Below are positions 27,711 through 34,689 of a DNA stretch of 64,000 nt, in pieces (the stretch's first letter is position 1; every line of letters begins with the position of its first letter). The stretch spans positions 62,001 through 126,000 of the forward strand of contig CBFICB010000003.1 in assembly GCA_965661005.1 (NCBI GenBank), written 5' to 3'. The position numbers and the translations under genes are program-made. This DNA comes from UBA5109 sp965661005 (GTDB lineage Bacteria > Pseudomonadota > Gammaproteobacteria > Pseudomonadales > Pseudohongiellaceae). The notes beneath the pieces are model-generated. The model did no database searches and was not told the DNA's origin. It was given only the letters and a program-made list of their open reading frames with translations.

Positions 27711-29021
27711 ATGACTACAGTAGACGGGATAAACATTGAAATAACATCATTGAATGAAGATGCATTTGAAGAACGAGAGCGGCTTACTAGGTTACTAATC
27801 GATAGATTCTATATCTCTAAGACCGTTGGCAATCAGAAAACATTCATAGACATCGTCAACGAGAAAAAAGACCTGCAGCTAAGTCACATCATAGGAGTAC
27901 TTTGTCATGAAGGCATGGAGTTCTCGGAAGCTAAAAAGTTAGCAAGTCAGACTCACTTTAGACCTATAGTCAATGAAGAGTGCTATAAGCCCGAAATGCC
28001 AAAAGTATATGAGGAAAACGGGCTATTTTTCTTGAACTCATGGAGACCTTCCTTAATAGAGCCGAAGAAAGGCGATTATGCACCTTTCATTGACCATCTC
28101 CAGAGAGCGTTGAAGGACGATGCTAAGGTCAATTATTACCTCGATATGCTTGCATGGCGCTATCAGAACCCTCTAAAGCCAAAACCGCACATAGCTTTCT
28201 ACTTCTACGGCGCAAAAGGAGGTAGCGGTAAATCAACTCATGTCGAAACTATCACTAAGGTTTTTGGAGAGTCATCAGTAAAAGCCATTAACACAACAAA
28301 TAAGCTCAGAGACGGCTCTGCAGTTCAGCTCTGGTCAAGAACATGGCTTGTGATTGAAGAAGCTAATATAGCTAAAGGAACAGCACTCTATGACAATATC
28401 AAGAGCTTCACAGGCTCTGAAGAGACTGATGCATCTGTTAAGTACAGCCATTTCAGTAAGCATAAGATTCCTGCACAACTCATTATGATGTCAAACAGAG
28501 CTCCAGCTTTTATTGAAGAAAATGACAGGCGGTTTTTTATCGCAGAGTGGACTATGGAAGGTAGTGATGAAGAAATAGCTTCTTACTTCAAAAAATACAG
28601 ACTCTGGTTAGAAGACGGAGGATATGAAGAAATCGCTTATTTGCTGAGTACTAGGGCTGTCAACAGAAATGTTTATGAACCGGCAATGGTCACGATTGAG
28701 AAAGAACAAGCGCAGACCAGCACATTAGATGAATGCGTCAGAGATATAAAAGACTTTATTCAAGATAAAAACCCAGCAAAGATTTTCAAAATGGATGATT
28801 TCTACGATATATTTGATGAACATGGAATCAAACGAAATCAGCAAAAGCACAAATTGAGAGAAGCAGGACTTATTGAAACTAGAAGAATTAGTATCGATGG
28901 TAAGCAAGCTTATTGGTGGATTGATAAAGAGGCGATGATTTTGTCTAATCAAGGAGTTCCTGCTGTGTATATCGACCAAGATAAAATACCAACAGCAGCT
29001 TACAAGCTGGTTTGTAAATAA
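27711..29021 (+). CDS. Primase/helicase-like protein with SF3-type ATPase (DUF5906-like)
   Basis: Protein of 436 residues. A Walker A motif, FYFYGAKGGSGKSTHVETI, lies near residues 163-182. A Walker B-like segment, WLVIEEANIAKG, follows near 213. The sensor/arginine-finger block IMMSNRAPAFIEENDRRFFIAEW near 260-282 is typical of superfamily 3 and D5-like helicases of phages and satellites. A C-terminal winged-helix-like region (FYDIFDEHGIKRNQQKHKLREAGLIETRRI) may bind the origin. No primase active site (DxD) is clear in the N-terminal 140 residues, so it may act as helicase only. It presumably replicates the excised element. Confidence 0.85.
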   Translation: MTTVDGINIEITSLNEDAFEERERLTRLLIDRFYISKTVGNQKTFIDIVNEKKDLQLSHIIGVLCHEGMEFSEAKKLASQTHFRPIVNEECYKPEMPKVYEENGLFFLNSWRPSLIEPKKGDYAPFIDHLQRALKDDAKVNYYLDMLAWRYQNPLKPKPHIAFYFYGAKGGSGKSTHVETITKVFGESSVKAINTTNKLRDGSAVQLWSRTWLVIEEANIAKGTALYDNIKSFTGSEETDASVKYSHFSKHKIPAQLIMMSNRAPAFIEENDRRFFIAEWTMEGSDEEIASYFKKYRLWLEDGGYEEIAYLLSTRAVNRNVYEPAMVTIEKEQAQTSTLDECVRDIKDFIQDKNPAKIFKMDDFYDIFDEHGIKRNQQKHKLREAGLIETRRISIDGKQAYWWIDKEAMILSNQGVPAVYIDQDKIPTAAYKLVCK

Positions 29022-29101
29022 GCTATCGAGGACTTATAGCGCACTATGTAACCACATACTGTATTTCGGAATAAAAATAGTTTGATTAAAAGGGGAAAAT
29101 T

Positions 29102-29392
29102 ATGACAGGCGAACTATACTTGGTTTTGATGGCAGTACTTTTATTTACATTAGCGATGATGTTATTGCTTTTAGGTTTGGTGCATAGTTCCTTAAAAAAA
29201 TTGCTGAAAATTAATATAGGAATATATGAAAAAATTCAATTTATTCCAGAAGATGTTATGAATATGAAAGTAAGTGTAATGAATATTGAAAGTGAAGTAT
29301 GGAATTGTTCTTCAACCTTAGAAAATATTAAGAATGATGTCGAATTATTTGCTGAACAGAAAAGGAAAGATGATAGAGAGAGATGGAGTTAA
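29102..29392 (+). CDS. Small membrane-anchored coiled-coil protein (paralog A)
   Basis: Protein of 96 residues. An N-terminal hydrophobic helix, MTGELYLVLMAVLLFTLAMMLLLLGLVHSS, is followed by an amphipathic, probably coiled-coil stretch ending NIKNDVELFAEQKRKDDRERW. A good ribosome site (AGGGG) stands six bases before the ATG. The next gene has a matching N-terminus and C-terminus, so this is a tandem duplicate. Base composition is far more A+T rich than the chromosome around the element. The family was not recognised. A membrane anchor with a cytoplasmic coiled coil is all that can be said. Confidence 0.7.
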   Translation: MTGELYLVLMAVLLFTLAMMLLLLGLVHSSLKKLLKINIGIYEKIQFIPEDVMNMKVSVMNIESEVWNCSSTLENIKNDVELFAEQKRKDDRERWS

Positions 29393-29398
29393 AAAATT

Positions 29399-29651
29399 AT
29401 GACAGTTGAACTATGTTTATTATTCATTGGTTTTTTTGTTGTGTATAGTGGTGTATTACCTAGAAAGATTGTTTGTAAAAATATCAGCAATACATTCCAT
29501 TTTACTTCAAACAATTCATATGGATAGGCTAATTCAAGGTTATATGGATTGGTTTGAAAGGATTGCACGTGCATCTTTTAAACGCTTAGAGAAAATTCAG
29601 GAAGATGTTAAATTTATTGCTGATAAAAAATTAAAGGATAATAAAAAATAA
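29399..29651 (+). pseudogene. Small membrane coiled-coil protein (paralog B), frameshift at a T7 run
   Basis: ATG 29399 has a GGAG site nine bases upstream and begins MTVELCLLFIGFF, matching MTGELYLVLMAVLL of paralog A. The frame is lost at seven T residues (29431-29437). The continuation is in another frame (LLCIVVYYLERLFVKISAIHS) and ends LEKIQEDVKFIADKKLKDNKK, matching the end of paralog A. One T fewer would restore a single protein of about 84 residues. A TTG at 29406 in the second frame lacks a properly spaced ribosome site. The shift may be a mutation, a phase-variable tract, a programmed shift or a sequencing error. Confidence 0.7.
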
Positions 29652-29671
29652 CAAAGTTTTAAATTAAATTT

Positions 29672-30091
29672 ATGAACAGTTTATTCCGTAAAAGAATTGA
29701 GATTTTTGTTAGAGAAATAGGAAAGACGTTATTAGGCTATTTAATTATAAGTCTTTTCTGCATTTGGTTAATGACTGACTTTATTTTTGACTCTTTTAAA
29801 GATGTAATTGCTTTTGTCAGTATGGGTTTCATTCTTTTATTAGTAGGAATTTCTCAAGGATATAAAGAATATAAAATTCAATTCAGAATTTATGAATGTA
29901 GAGAAATAGGTCGTAATGCAGGAAGAATTGGTCGTCCTCCAAATTTCTATGACAAATTAAATATAGAATTAGATGTTGCTGATAAATTTGCGATTATGCA
30001 AGGATGGGATATTGGAAATGAAGAATTCAATGCTTTAAGCGATTTGGAAAAATCTATCCTATATGAGCGAAATCAAAAAGATGGATTTTAA
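29672..30091 (+). CDS. Hypothetical membrane protein, 139 aa
   Basis: Two hydrophobic segments (TLLGYLIISLFCIWLMTDFIF, residues about 18-38, and DVIAFVSMGFILLLVGI, about 44-60) are followed by a cytoplasmic tail with a basic GRNAGRIGRPPNFYDKL stretch and an acidic end. It is A+T rich like its neighbours and starts about 20 bp after paralog B, so it is probably co-transcribed with the two small coiled-coil proteins. The family was not recognised. Confidence 0.65.
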   Translation: MNSLFRKRIEIFVREIGKTLLGYLIISLFCIWLMTDFIFDSFKDVIAFVSMGFILLLVGISQGYKEYKIQFRIYECREIGRNAGRIGRPPNFYDKLNIELDVADKFAIMQGWDIGNEEFNALSDLEKSILYERNQKDGF

Positions 30092-30148
30092 AAAACACTT
30101 AGAAAAGATAAATCCGAAAATTATTAGTGCAATTTAAGAGGTATACAT

Positions 30149-30400
30149 ATGAATATTTTTGGCAGCTTACTTTACTGTATAGCCTTAGCTTTAAGCTTTT
30201 ATGCAGGCTTTAATGATGGAATGTGGGTTGCAATAATTATTAGTGGCTTCATTATGTATCTTGGGTGGTTTTGCATCAGGCTACCGCAAATACACAATAA
30301 CATAGGTTATTTAACTGCCATTAAAGCATTACCTTTCAATATTTTTATGTACTCAATTCTTAACTCTTTTCCTTTTTTTATTGGTAAATTATTTACTTAA
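30149..30400 (+). CDS. Hypothetical membrane protein, 83 aa
   Basis: Almost entirely hydrophobic, with two or three membrane helices (LLYCIALALSFYAGF, MWVAIIISGFIMYLGWFCI, and FNIFMYSILNSFPFFIG). The ribosome site AAGAGG lies before the ATG. It is the last of the plus-strand A+T-rich run and converges on the minus-strand gene at 30409, leaving only eight bases between stops. The family was not recognised. Confidence 0.6.
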   Translation: MNIFGSLLYCIALALSFYAGFNDGMWVAIIISGFIMYLGWFCIRLPQIHNNIGYLTAIKALPFNIFMYSILNSFPFFIGKLFT

Positions 30401-30408
30401 TTTAGGAA

Positions 30409-30612
30409 CTACTTAACAATCCTCAAAACTGGCTTCTTTTTTTCTGCTTCAAGCTCTAATTTCCGTTGAGCTTCCCTCGCCTCTTCTTCTAGTTCTAGCT
30501 GTAGTAGGCGGTGAGCTTCTCTCGATTCAGCAACAATCTGGTCAACCTTCCGCTTGAATCGCCTCATTTTAGCGGCATATAGTTCTGGATGGTCTTCTTT
30601 ATTGATGTACAT
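30409..30612 (-). CDS. Small charged coiled-coil protein, 67 aa
   Basis: A highly charged, helical protein of Glu/Lys/Arg/Leu heptad-like sequence (RRFKRKVDQIVAESREAHRLLQLELEEEAREAQRKLELEAEKKK) with no membrane segment. A GGGAGA ribosome site is eight bases before the start. It runs opposite to its neighbours on both sides, so it has its own promoter, probably in the gap before the Sel1 gene. The function is unknown. Confidence 0.6.
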   Translation of the reverse strand: MYINKEDHPELYAAKMRRFKRKVDQIVAESREAHRLLQLELEEEAREAQRKLELEAEKKKPVLRIVK

Positions 30613-30752
30613 TGATGTGTCTCCCTTTAGCTCTATGCGGCAAGTAGGTTATAAATCGCAATGGTTATTATAGCACCAGCACTGCTGTATACTCTATCAA
30701 TACATATTATGCCCGGTATACTTTCACTGATGGGACTATGGGAGCCTGTGAG

Positions 30753-31598
30753 ATGAGAACTGTCTTAATAGCTTTACTCTTAAGCATTAGCTGCAATGCC
30801 TTTGCACAGACATTTAGTGATGGTTCTGCAGCTTATGACCGTGGCGACTATGGCGAAGCATTTAATATTTTTCTTCCATTAGCGGAAGAGGGTAATGCTG
30901 AAGCTCAAACAATGATTGGTTATTTATATGCCACGGGAAATGGAGTCCCACAAAATGATGATGCTGCATTAAGGTGGTATACGTCAGCTGCTGAGCAAGG
31001 CTATGCCTTAGCTCAGTTAAACCTTGGTATTATGTATGAAAATGTTAGAGCTGGCTCTGGTGGCGTTGGATTAGCACAAAGATGGTATAGGTTAGCTGCT
31101 GAACAAGGTAATGCTGAAGCCCAATTCAGGGTTGGCTCCTTCAGTAAAACTTTAGCAGAAATTGCTGGAACAACTAATAGAGTTCCCGGTAGTGTAAGAA
31201 TTGAGCCAGATAAAGAGTATGCAACAGCACTGAGATGGTACAGGTTAGCTGCTGAGCAAGGTCATATTGAAGCTCAATATAATCTAGCTATGATGTATGC
31301 CGAAGCAAGAGGAGTCCCGCAGAATAATACTGAAGCAGTGAATTGGTTCAGACTTGCTGCTAGACAAGGTTATGCTGATGCTCAATACCGTCTTGGTTTA
31401 GCGTATGATGGTGGGCAAGGCATCCCAGAGAATAATGTTAGAAGCTATGTATGGCTATCAGTATCTGCAGCACAAGGGAATGAAGATGCTAGGGATAAAC
31501 GAGATGGAGTAAGAGATAAATTAACCCCAGCCCAACTAGCTCAAGCTCAGGAATTAGCTACCCGCTGCTTCGAGTCAGACTTTCAAGATTGTGAGTAA
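30753..31598 (+). CDS. Secreted Sel1-repeat (tetratricopeptide-like) protein
   Basis: A signal peptide (MRTVLIALLLSISCNAFAQ) is followed by five to six Sel1-like repeats of about 36 residues with the A-x2-WYxxAAEQGxAxAQxxLGxMY pattern (for example ALRWYTSAAEQGYALAQLNLGIMYENV, ALRWYRLAAEQGHIEAQYNLAMMYAEARGVPQN). Sel1 repeats are protein-protein interaction scaffolds. ATG 30753 is preferred over 30738 because it starts directly with the signal peptide. Finding an exported scaffold in a satellite-sized element is unusual. The partner is unknown, although two more secreted proteins follow. Confidence 0.85.
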   Translation: MRTVLIALLLSISCNAFAQTFSDGSAAYDRGDYGEAFNIFLPLAEEGNAEAQTMIGYLYATGNGVPQNDDAALRWYTSAAEQGYALAQLNLGIMYENVRAGSGGVGLAQRWYRLAAEQGNAEAQFRVGSFSKTLAEIAGTTNRVPGSVRIEPDKEYATALRWYRLAAEQGHIEAQYNLAMMYAEARGVPQNNTEAVNWFRLAARQGYADAQYRLGLAYDGGQGIPENNVRSYVWLSVSAAQGNEDARDKRDGVRDKLTPAQLAQAQELATRCFESDFQDCE

Positions 31599-31624
31599 AT
31601 TATCTTTAATTAAGGAACGGTCTA

Positions 31625-31975
31625 ATGCTTAAGTATATTATTTATATTTTATTATTGACTCTGCCAACTGTGGCGTTTTCACAGCAGGTAAGTTGCTATA
31701 CAAAAACCGAGGTAGGTGAGTCTTTATTAGGTTTAAGTAAAATATATGAAACAACAGAAGAATTAATTCGGACAACACAATCAAACTTTGATTTCTCAAC
31801 AGGTGTAATAATAGGAAGCTCAGGTAATAGATTTGAATTAGAAAGGATTGCAGACAATCTATATAAGATAGGCAACTATTATTACTTAACAAATGATGAT
31901 AAAACTATAGTCACTGAAACCACAATCGATGGTAGTTATATTTATACAAAAGTTTTGTTTTGCGAAAGAATCTAA
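31625..31975 (+). CDS. Hypothetical secreted protein, 116 aa
   Basis: A signal peptide (MLKYIIYILLLTLPTVAFSQQ) leads a small beta-rich mature domain with two cysteines (near the start and at the C-terminal FCERI), which could form one disulfide. It starts 26 bp after the Sel1 gene, probably in the same transcript. No family was recognised. Confidence 0.65.
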   Translation: MLKYIIYILLLTLPTVAFSQQVSCYTKTEVGESLLGLSKIYETTEELIRTTQSNFDFSTGVIIGSSGNRFELERIADNLYKIGNYYYLTNDDKTIVTETTIDGSYIYTKVLFCERI

Positions 31976-32014
31976 GAAGAATTTCCACAACTTTAAGTAA
32001 GTGAAGCAGCTTCC

Positions 32015-32467
32015 ATGAAACTACTAACCATACTCTTCACATTACTGCTTAGTGCTAGTGCTGTAGCTCAAGAGAACAGGATTACTGTATCTGGCTTTTG
32101 GGCAGGAATGTCAGCTAGTGAATTTGAAGATAATTGTATTGCTAGAGAATATTTTTGCCGACATCATCTTGATGGAGTTGTGAGCGGCAAAGGAGGAAGT
32201 TTTTTAGATTATACAAATGATTACGTTCTTTTCTCTTATGTCTCTGACTCAAGCGTGCGTTCTATATTTATCTACTGTGGATATACTAACACTTGCTCAA
32301 TAAATTCCCATATCGAATTACAAGATTTATTAATAAGTGAGGGTATAGTTGATTCCTGTGACAGTTTCTGCAATAAGGTTGGCTCTGAAAATCGGCTTGA
32401 AGTATTTACAATTAACAACTACTGGCATATTCGTTTATACACCACACTCAAACCAACTTTCGACTAA
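32015..32467 (+). CDS. Hypothetical secreted cysteine-rich protein, 150 aa
   Basis: A signal peptide (MKLLTILFTLLLSASAVAQ) leads a mature protein with six or more cysteines (DNCIAREYFCRHH, IYCGYTNTCSI, DSCDSFCNKVG), which suggests disulfides in the periplasm. The segment VSGFWAGMSASEFEDNC resembles the start of small periplasmic modules. The 3' end overlaps the converging HNH gene by four bases. The function is unknown. Confidence 0.65.
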   Translation: MKLLTILFTLLLSASAVAQENRITVSGFWAGMSASEFEDNCIAREYFCRHHLDGVVSGKGGSFLDYTNDYVLFSYVSDSSVRSIFIYCGYTNTCSINSHIELQDLLISEGIVDSCDSFCNKVGSENRLEVFTINNYWHIRLYTTLKPTFD

Positions 32468-33156
32468 TCGTTCTTAAGATTCTCGAACTCTTCCTCCAAT
32501 CTGCCTATTCTTAGATATAGATTTTTTAAGACCTCGTCTCTGTCATTCGCATAGTGAAGTCTACGATGACAATTGGGGCAAACTGCCACTGCATTTGTAA
32601 TGGTATCGCTGCCATTATCTGCTAACTGTCTCAAATGATGCACCTCGAGGTAGAAGTCACCATCGGGTTTGGTGAATGGTGCTGGTTCATTACAACTTTC
32701 ACAGATTCCATCTGAATTCTTCATTATCCACGCCACCACCTTTGGGTCTCTACTGAAAGAAGTGGATTCCTTGACCTGCTTATTAGGAACTGGATTACCT
32801 TGGGGGGGCAGGAGATTCTTTTCACGCCTTAACTTAGATACCTGTTCTTCGAATTCTATTTTTGGGATAGAAAAACTATCTTCGTGCTGATTAATCAGTT
32901 CTTCAATAATAGGTAGAACATTTGAACCTACATTTTTAGCGGGTTTCAGACCACTAACCCACTTTCTACCCAAAACAGAGTAAGCATAAGAGATATTCTG
33001 CATCCTGTATTCGAATGCTTTAGGAGACCTGCCAAACTGCTCGCTTAGCTTCTCGTAAACCTTTTTCTTGATGAACTTTTCACCACGAGATTCGAGTTTT
33101 CGCATTTCAATATATGCGACCACAGATGCACTAAGTTCTTCTTTAGACCATTCCAC
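32464..33156 (-). CDS. HNH endonuclease, McrA-like domain layout
   Basis: The C-terminal HNH domain is complete: zinc pair CESC near residue 155, catalytic EVHHLRQLADNG near 175, then NAVAVCPNCHRRLHY near 195-210. The N-terminal 90 residues (WSKEELSASVVAYIEMRKLESRGEKFIKKKVYEKLSEQFGRSPKAFEYRMQNISY, roughly) form a helical domain often seen before HNH domains in restriction-like proteins. GTG 33156 is preferred because it lies seven bases after AGAGG; GTG 33174 is an alternative. It sits next to attR, a common place for defence cargo. A type IV restriction role is plausible but not shown. Confidence 0.85.
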   Translation of the reverse strand: MEWSKEELSASVVAYIEMRKLESRGEKFIKKKVYEKLSEQFGRSPKAFEYRMQNISYAYSVLGRKWVSGLKPAKNVGSNVLPIIEELINQHEDSFSIPKIEFEEQVSKLRREKNLLPPQGNPVPNKQVKESTSFSRDPKVVAWIMKNSDGICESCNEPAPFTKPDGDFYLEVHHLRQLADNGSDTITNAVAVCPNCHRRLHYANDRDEVLKNLYLRIGRLEEEFENLKND

Positions 33157-33291
33157 AGTTTTACCTCTAATCACCCTCTAGCGAACCTATACAGCTACAT
33201 TAACATCTCTGCAGCTACACAGAACACCCCCGGGGTATTAATTGGGGGTAGGGCGCCAATATTACTACTTTAATATTTTTGCAACATACTC

Positions 33292-33324
33292 TGGACTACC
33301 TATGGACTACCTACTAATCTACCA
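33292..33324 (+). promoter_or_regulatory. Right arm-type integrase sites, 11-bp direct repeats
   Basis: TGGACTACCTA occurs twice in tandem (33292 and 33303), followed by the weaker CTAATCTACCA (33314). These match the motif, orientation and period of 25806-25827 at the other end. They lie about 77 bp inside attR. An arm-site function is inferred. Confidence 0.7.
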
Positions 33325-33400
33325 GCATGCGTATAAGAGGGGCATATAATCTCATATAATTCAGTATTTATAGGTTTTAGAAAGATGCTATAAAACTAAA

Positions 33401-33463
33401 CAAGGGACTTAAAATCCCTCGGTAGAAATACCGTGCCGGTTCGATTCCGGCCCCAGGCACCAT
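33401..33463 (+). repeat. attR: detached copy of the tRNA-Leu 3' part
   Basis: 63 bp identical to 25687-25749 except C at 33452 for T at 25738. It lacks the tRNA 5' half, so it is not a gene. It marks the right end of the element and probably carries the original chromosomal 3' end of the tRNA. Confidence 0.95.
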
Positions 33464-33586
33464 AACATTCAGCTCATATCTGAAAAATAAAACTTATCTC
33501 TCTTTTAAATAAATAGCCAACTTGTATTCTAGTCATTTGCTCGCTGTAAAGACTTAGGCTTGAGGCTTTTCACATAACATACTTAC

Positions 33587-34060
33587 ATGAATATTTTTAT
33601 CCTTGATACCAATATTGAAACTTGTGCCAGATATCATTGTGACCAACATGTTGGGAAAATGATCCTTGAAAGCACCCAAATACTTTGCACGGCACTTAAC
33701 AAGAAAGGATTTACCACTCCATACAAGTCAACTCATGTTCAACACCCCTCGGCACTTTGGGCAGAAGAGTCTCTGGATAATTTTCATTGGTTAGTTCAAC
33801 TAGGTCATGCTCTGAATAAAGAATTTTGCTGGCGATTTGACAGAAGCAGAGACCATGCATCAATTTCAGTGCTGGAAAGCATTCAAGAATACTCGTTTGA
33901 AAGCAAAGGGCTAACTGAGTTTCCACAAGCGATGCCCGATAAATATAAAGTATCTGGAGACCCCGTAGCAGCTTATCGGGCTTACTACATTGGTGAAAAA
34001 TCGAGATTTGCAAGCTGGAAGAAGCGAAAAACACCTCCCTGGTATAAAACTGGTGAGTAG
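33587..34060 (+). CDS. Phage-like conserved hypothetical protein, 157 aa
   Basis: Soluble protein beginning MNIFILDTNIETCARYHCDQHVGKMILESTQIL. This resembles a family of small proteins common in phage genomes whose N-terminus has the pattern NIFxLDxDPxxAAxxxCDxHVxKMxLE. Some members are annotated as pyrimidine-dimer glycosylase-like, but no catalytic evidence is visible here. A basic C-terminus (RFASWKKRKTPPWYK) could contact nucleic acid. It lies just outside attR, so it may be a remnant of an older insertion. The function is uncertain. Confidence 0.65.
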   Translation: MNIFILDTNIETCARYHCDQHVGKMILESTQILCTALNKKGFTTPYKSTHVQHPSALWAEESLDNFHWLVQLGHALNKEFCWRFDRSRDHASISVLESIQEYSFESKGLTEFPQAMPDKYKVSGDPVAAYRAYYIGEKSRFASWKKRKTPPWYKTGE

Positions 34061-34226
34061 CTTCGTTCTTTTGCATTTCTAACTTCTATATAAGAGACTC
34101 CACTGCTTAGACAGCATCTCAATCTTATATAGGTTTAATGCCTAGCCAAAGCATATATAAAATAATAGATTCGCTGGATCCCAACCTCAATGATATGATT
34201 CTTTGTATCATTAAGGGAGACTATAA

Positions 34227-34642
34227 ATGGTTTTCGATCATGCAGTCTTGTGGGTAGGAAACATTAAACGCTCATTAAAGTTTTATATAGACGTTCTTGG
34301 GCTTGAGCCAGTTCGAGTTGAGGCTTTTGAAAGCGGCACAGCACCTTTTCCTAGCGTTCGCTTAAATGAAACAACAATATTTGACTTAATGGAGCGCAAG
34401 GCTCTTCTTCATACCGTTCAAGATATGACAGGAGGAGAAAGTAATGATGGAGAGCCTGTTAATCATCTTTGTTTGTCTATGAGCCCTTGGAATATCATGA
34501 AATATTAGAACGCCTAGTCGAGGCTGGAGTTCAACTCAAGCCTGCAGATGAAGGTTCCTTTGGGGCACAAGGTCATGCAATAGAATCTGCTTATTTCAGC
34601 GATCCCGATAAAAATATTTTAGAAATACGTTATTATAAATAA
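34227..34642 (+). pseudogene. Glyoxalase/VOC-fold protein, frameshifted
   Basis: The first frame encodes a VOC-fold N-terminus (FDHAVLWVGNIKRSLKFYIDVLGLEPVRVE) and reaches NHLCLSM before stopping at 34508. A second frame picks up exactly there (EPLEYHEILERLVEAGVQLKPADEG) and ends with SAYFSDPDKNILEIRYYK at 34642. That ending is the canonical VOC C-terminus with the metal-ligand glutamate. Joined, they give a normal protein of about 138 residues, so a one-base shift lies near 34478-34484. A substrate cannot be assigned. Confidence 0.82.
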
Positions 34643-34689
34643 ATTGATTTAAAGTAAGGCAAGCGGTGGATTTTTTAGGGAGCATTCGC

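Larger units (their letters stand above)
25687..33463. mobile_element. Integrative element in tRNA-Leu, 7.7 kb, phage-satellite-like
   Basis: The element is bounded by a 63-bp direct repeat with one mismatch: the 3' part of tRNA-Leu (25687-25749) and a detached copy (33401-33463). Between them lie a tyrosine integrase next to the tRNA, an AlpA-type regulator, a primase/SF3-type helicase, four tiny A+T-rich membrane proteins, a charged coiled-coil protein, a Sel1-repeat protein, two other secreted proteins and an HNH nuclease next to the far end. The integrase-AlpA-primase order is that of P4-like satellites and small genomic islands. No capsid, terminase, tail, conjugation or transposase gene is recognisable. 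The core genes are intact, so it may still excise. Confidence 0.93.

Noticed and set aside
29406..29651. TTG 29406 as an independent start for paralog B
   Set aside because: The ribosome site GGAG is 16 bases away and fits ATG 29399 instead. The ATG frame encodes the conserved N-terminus.
33401..33463. A second tRNA-Leu gene
   Set aside because: It has only the 3' part from the anticodon arm on. The acceptor 5' strand and D arm are absent, so it is an attachment repeat.
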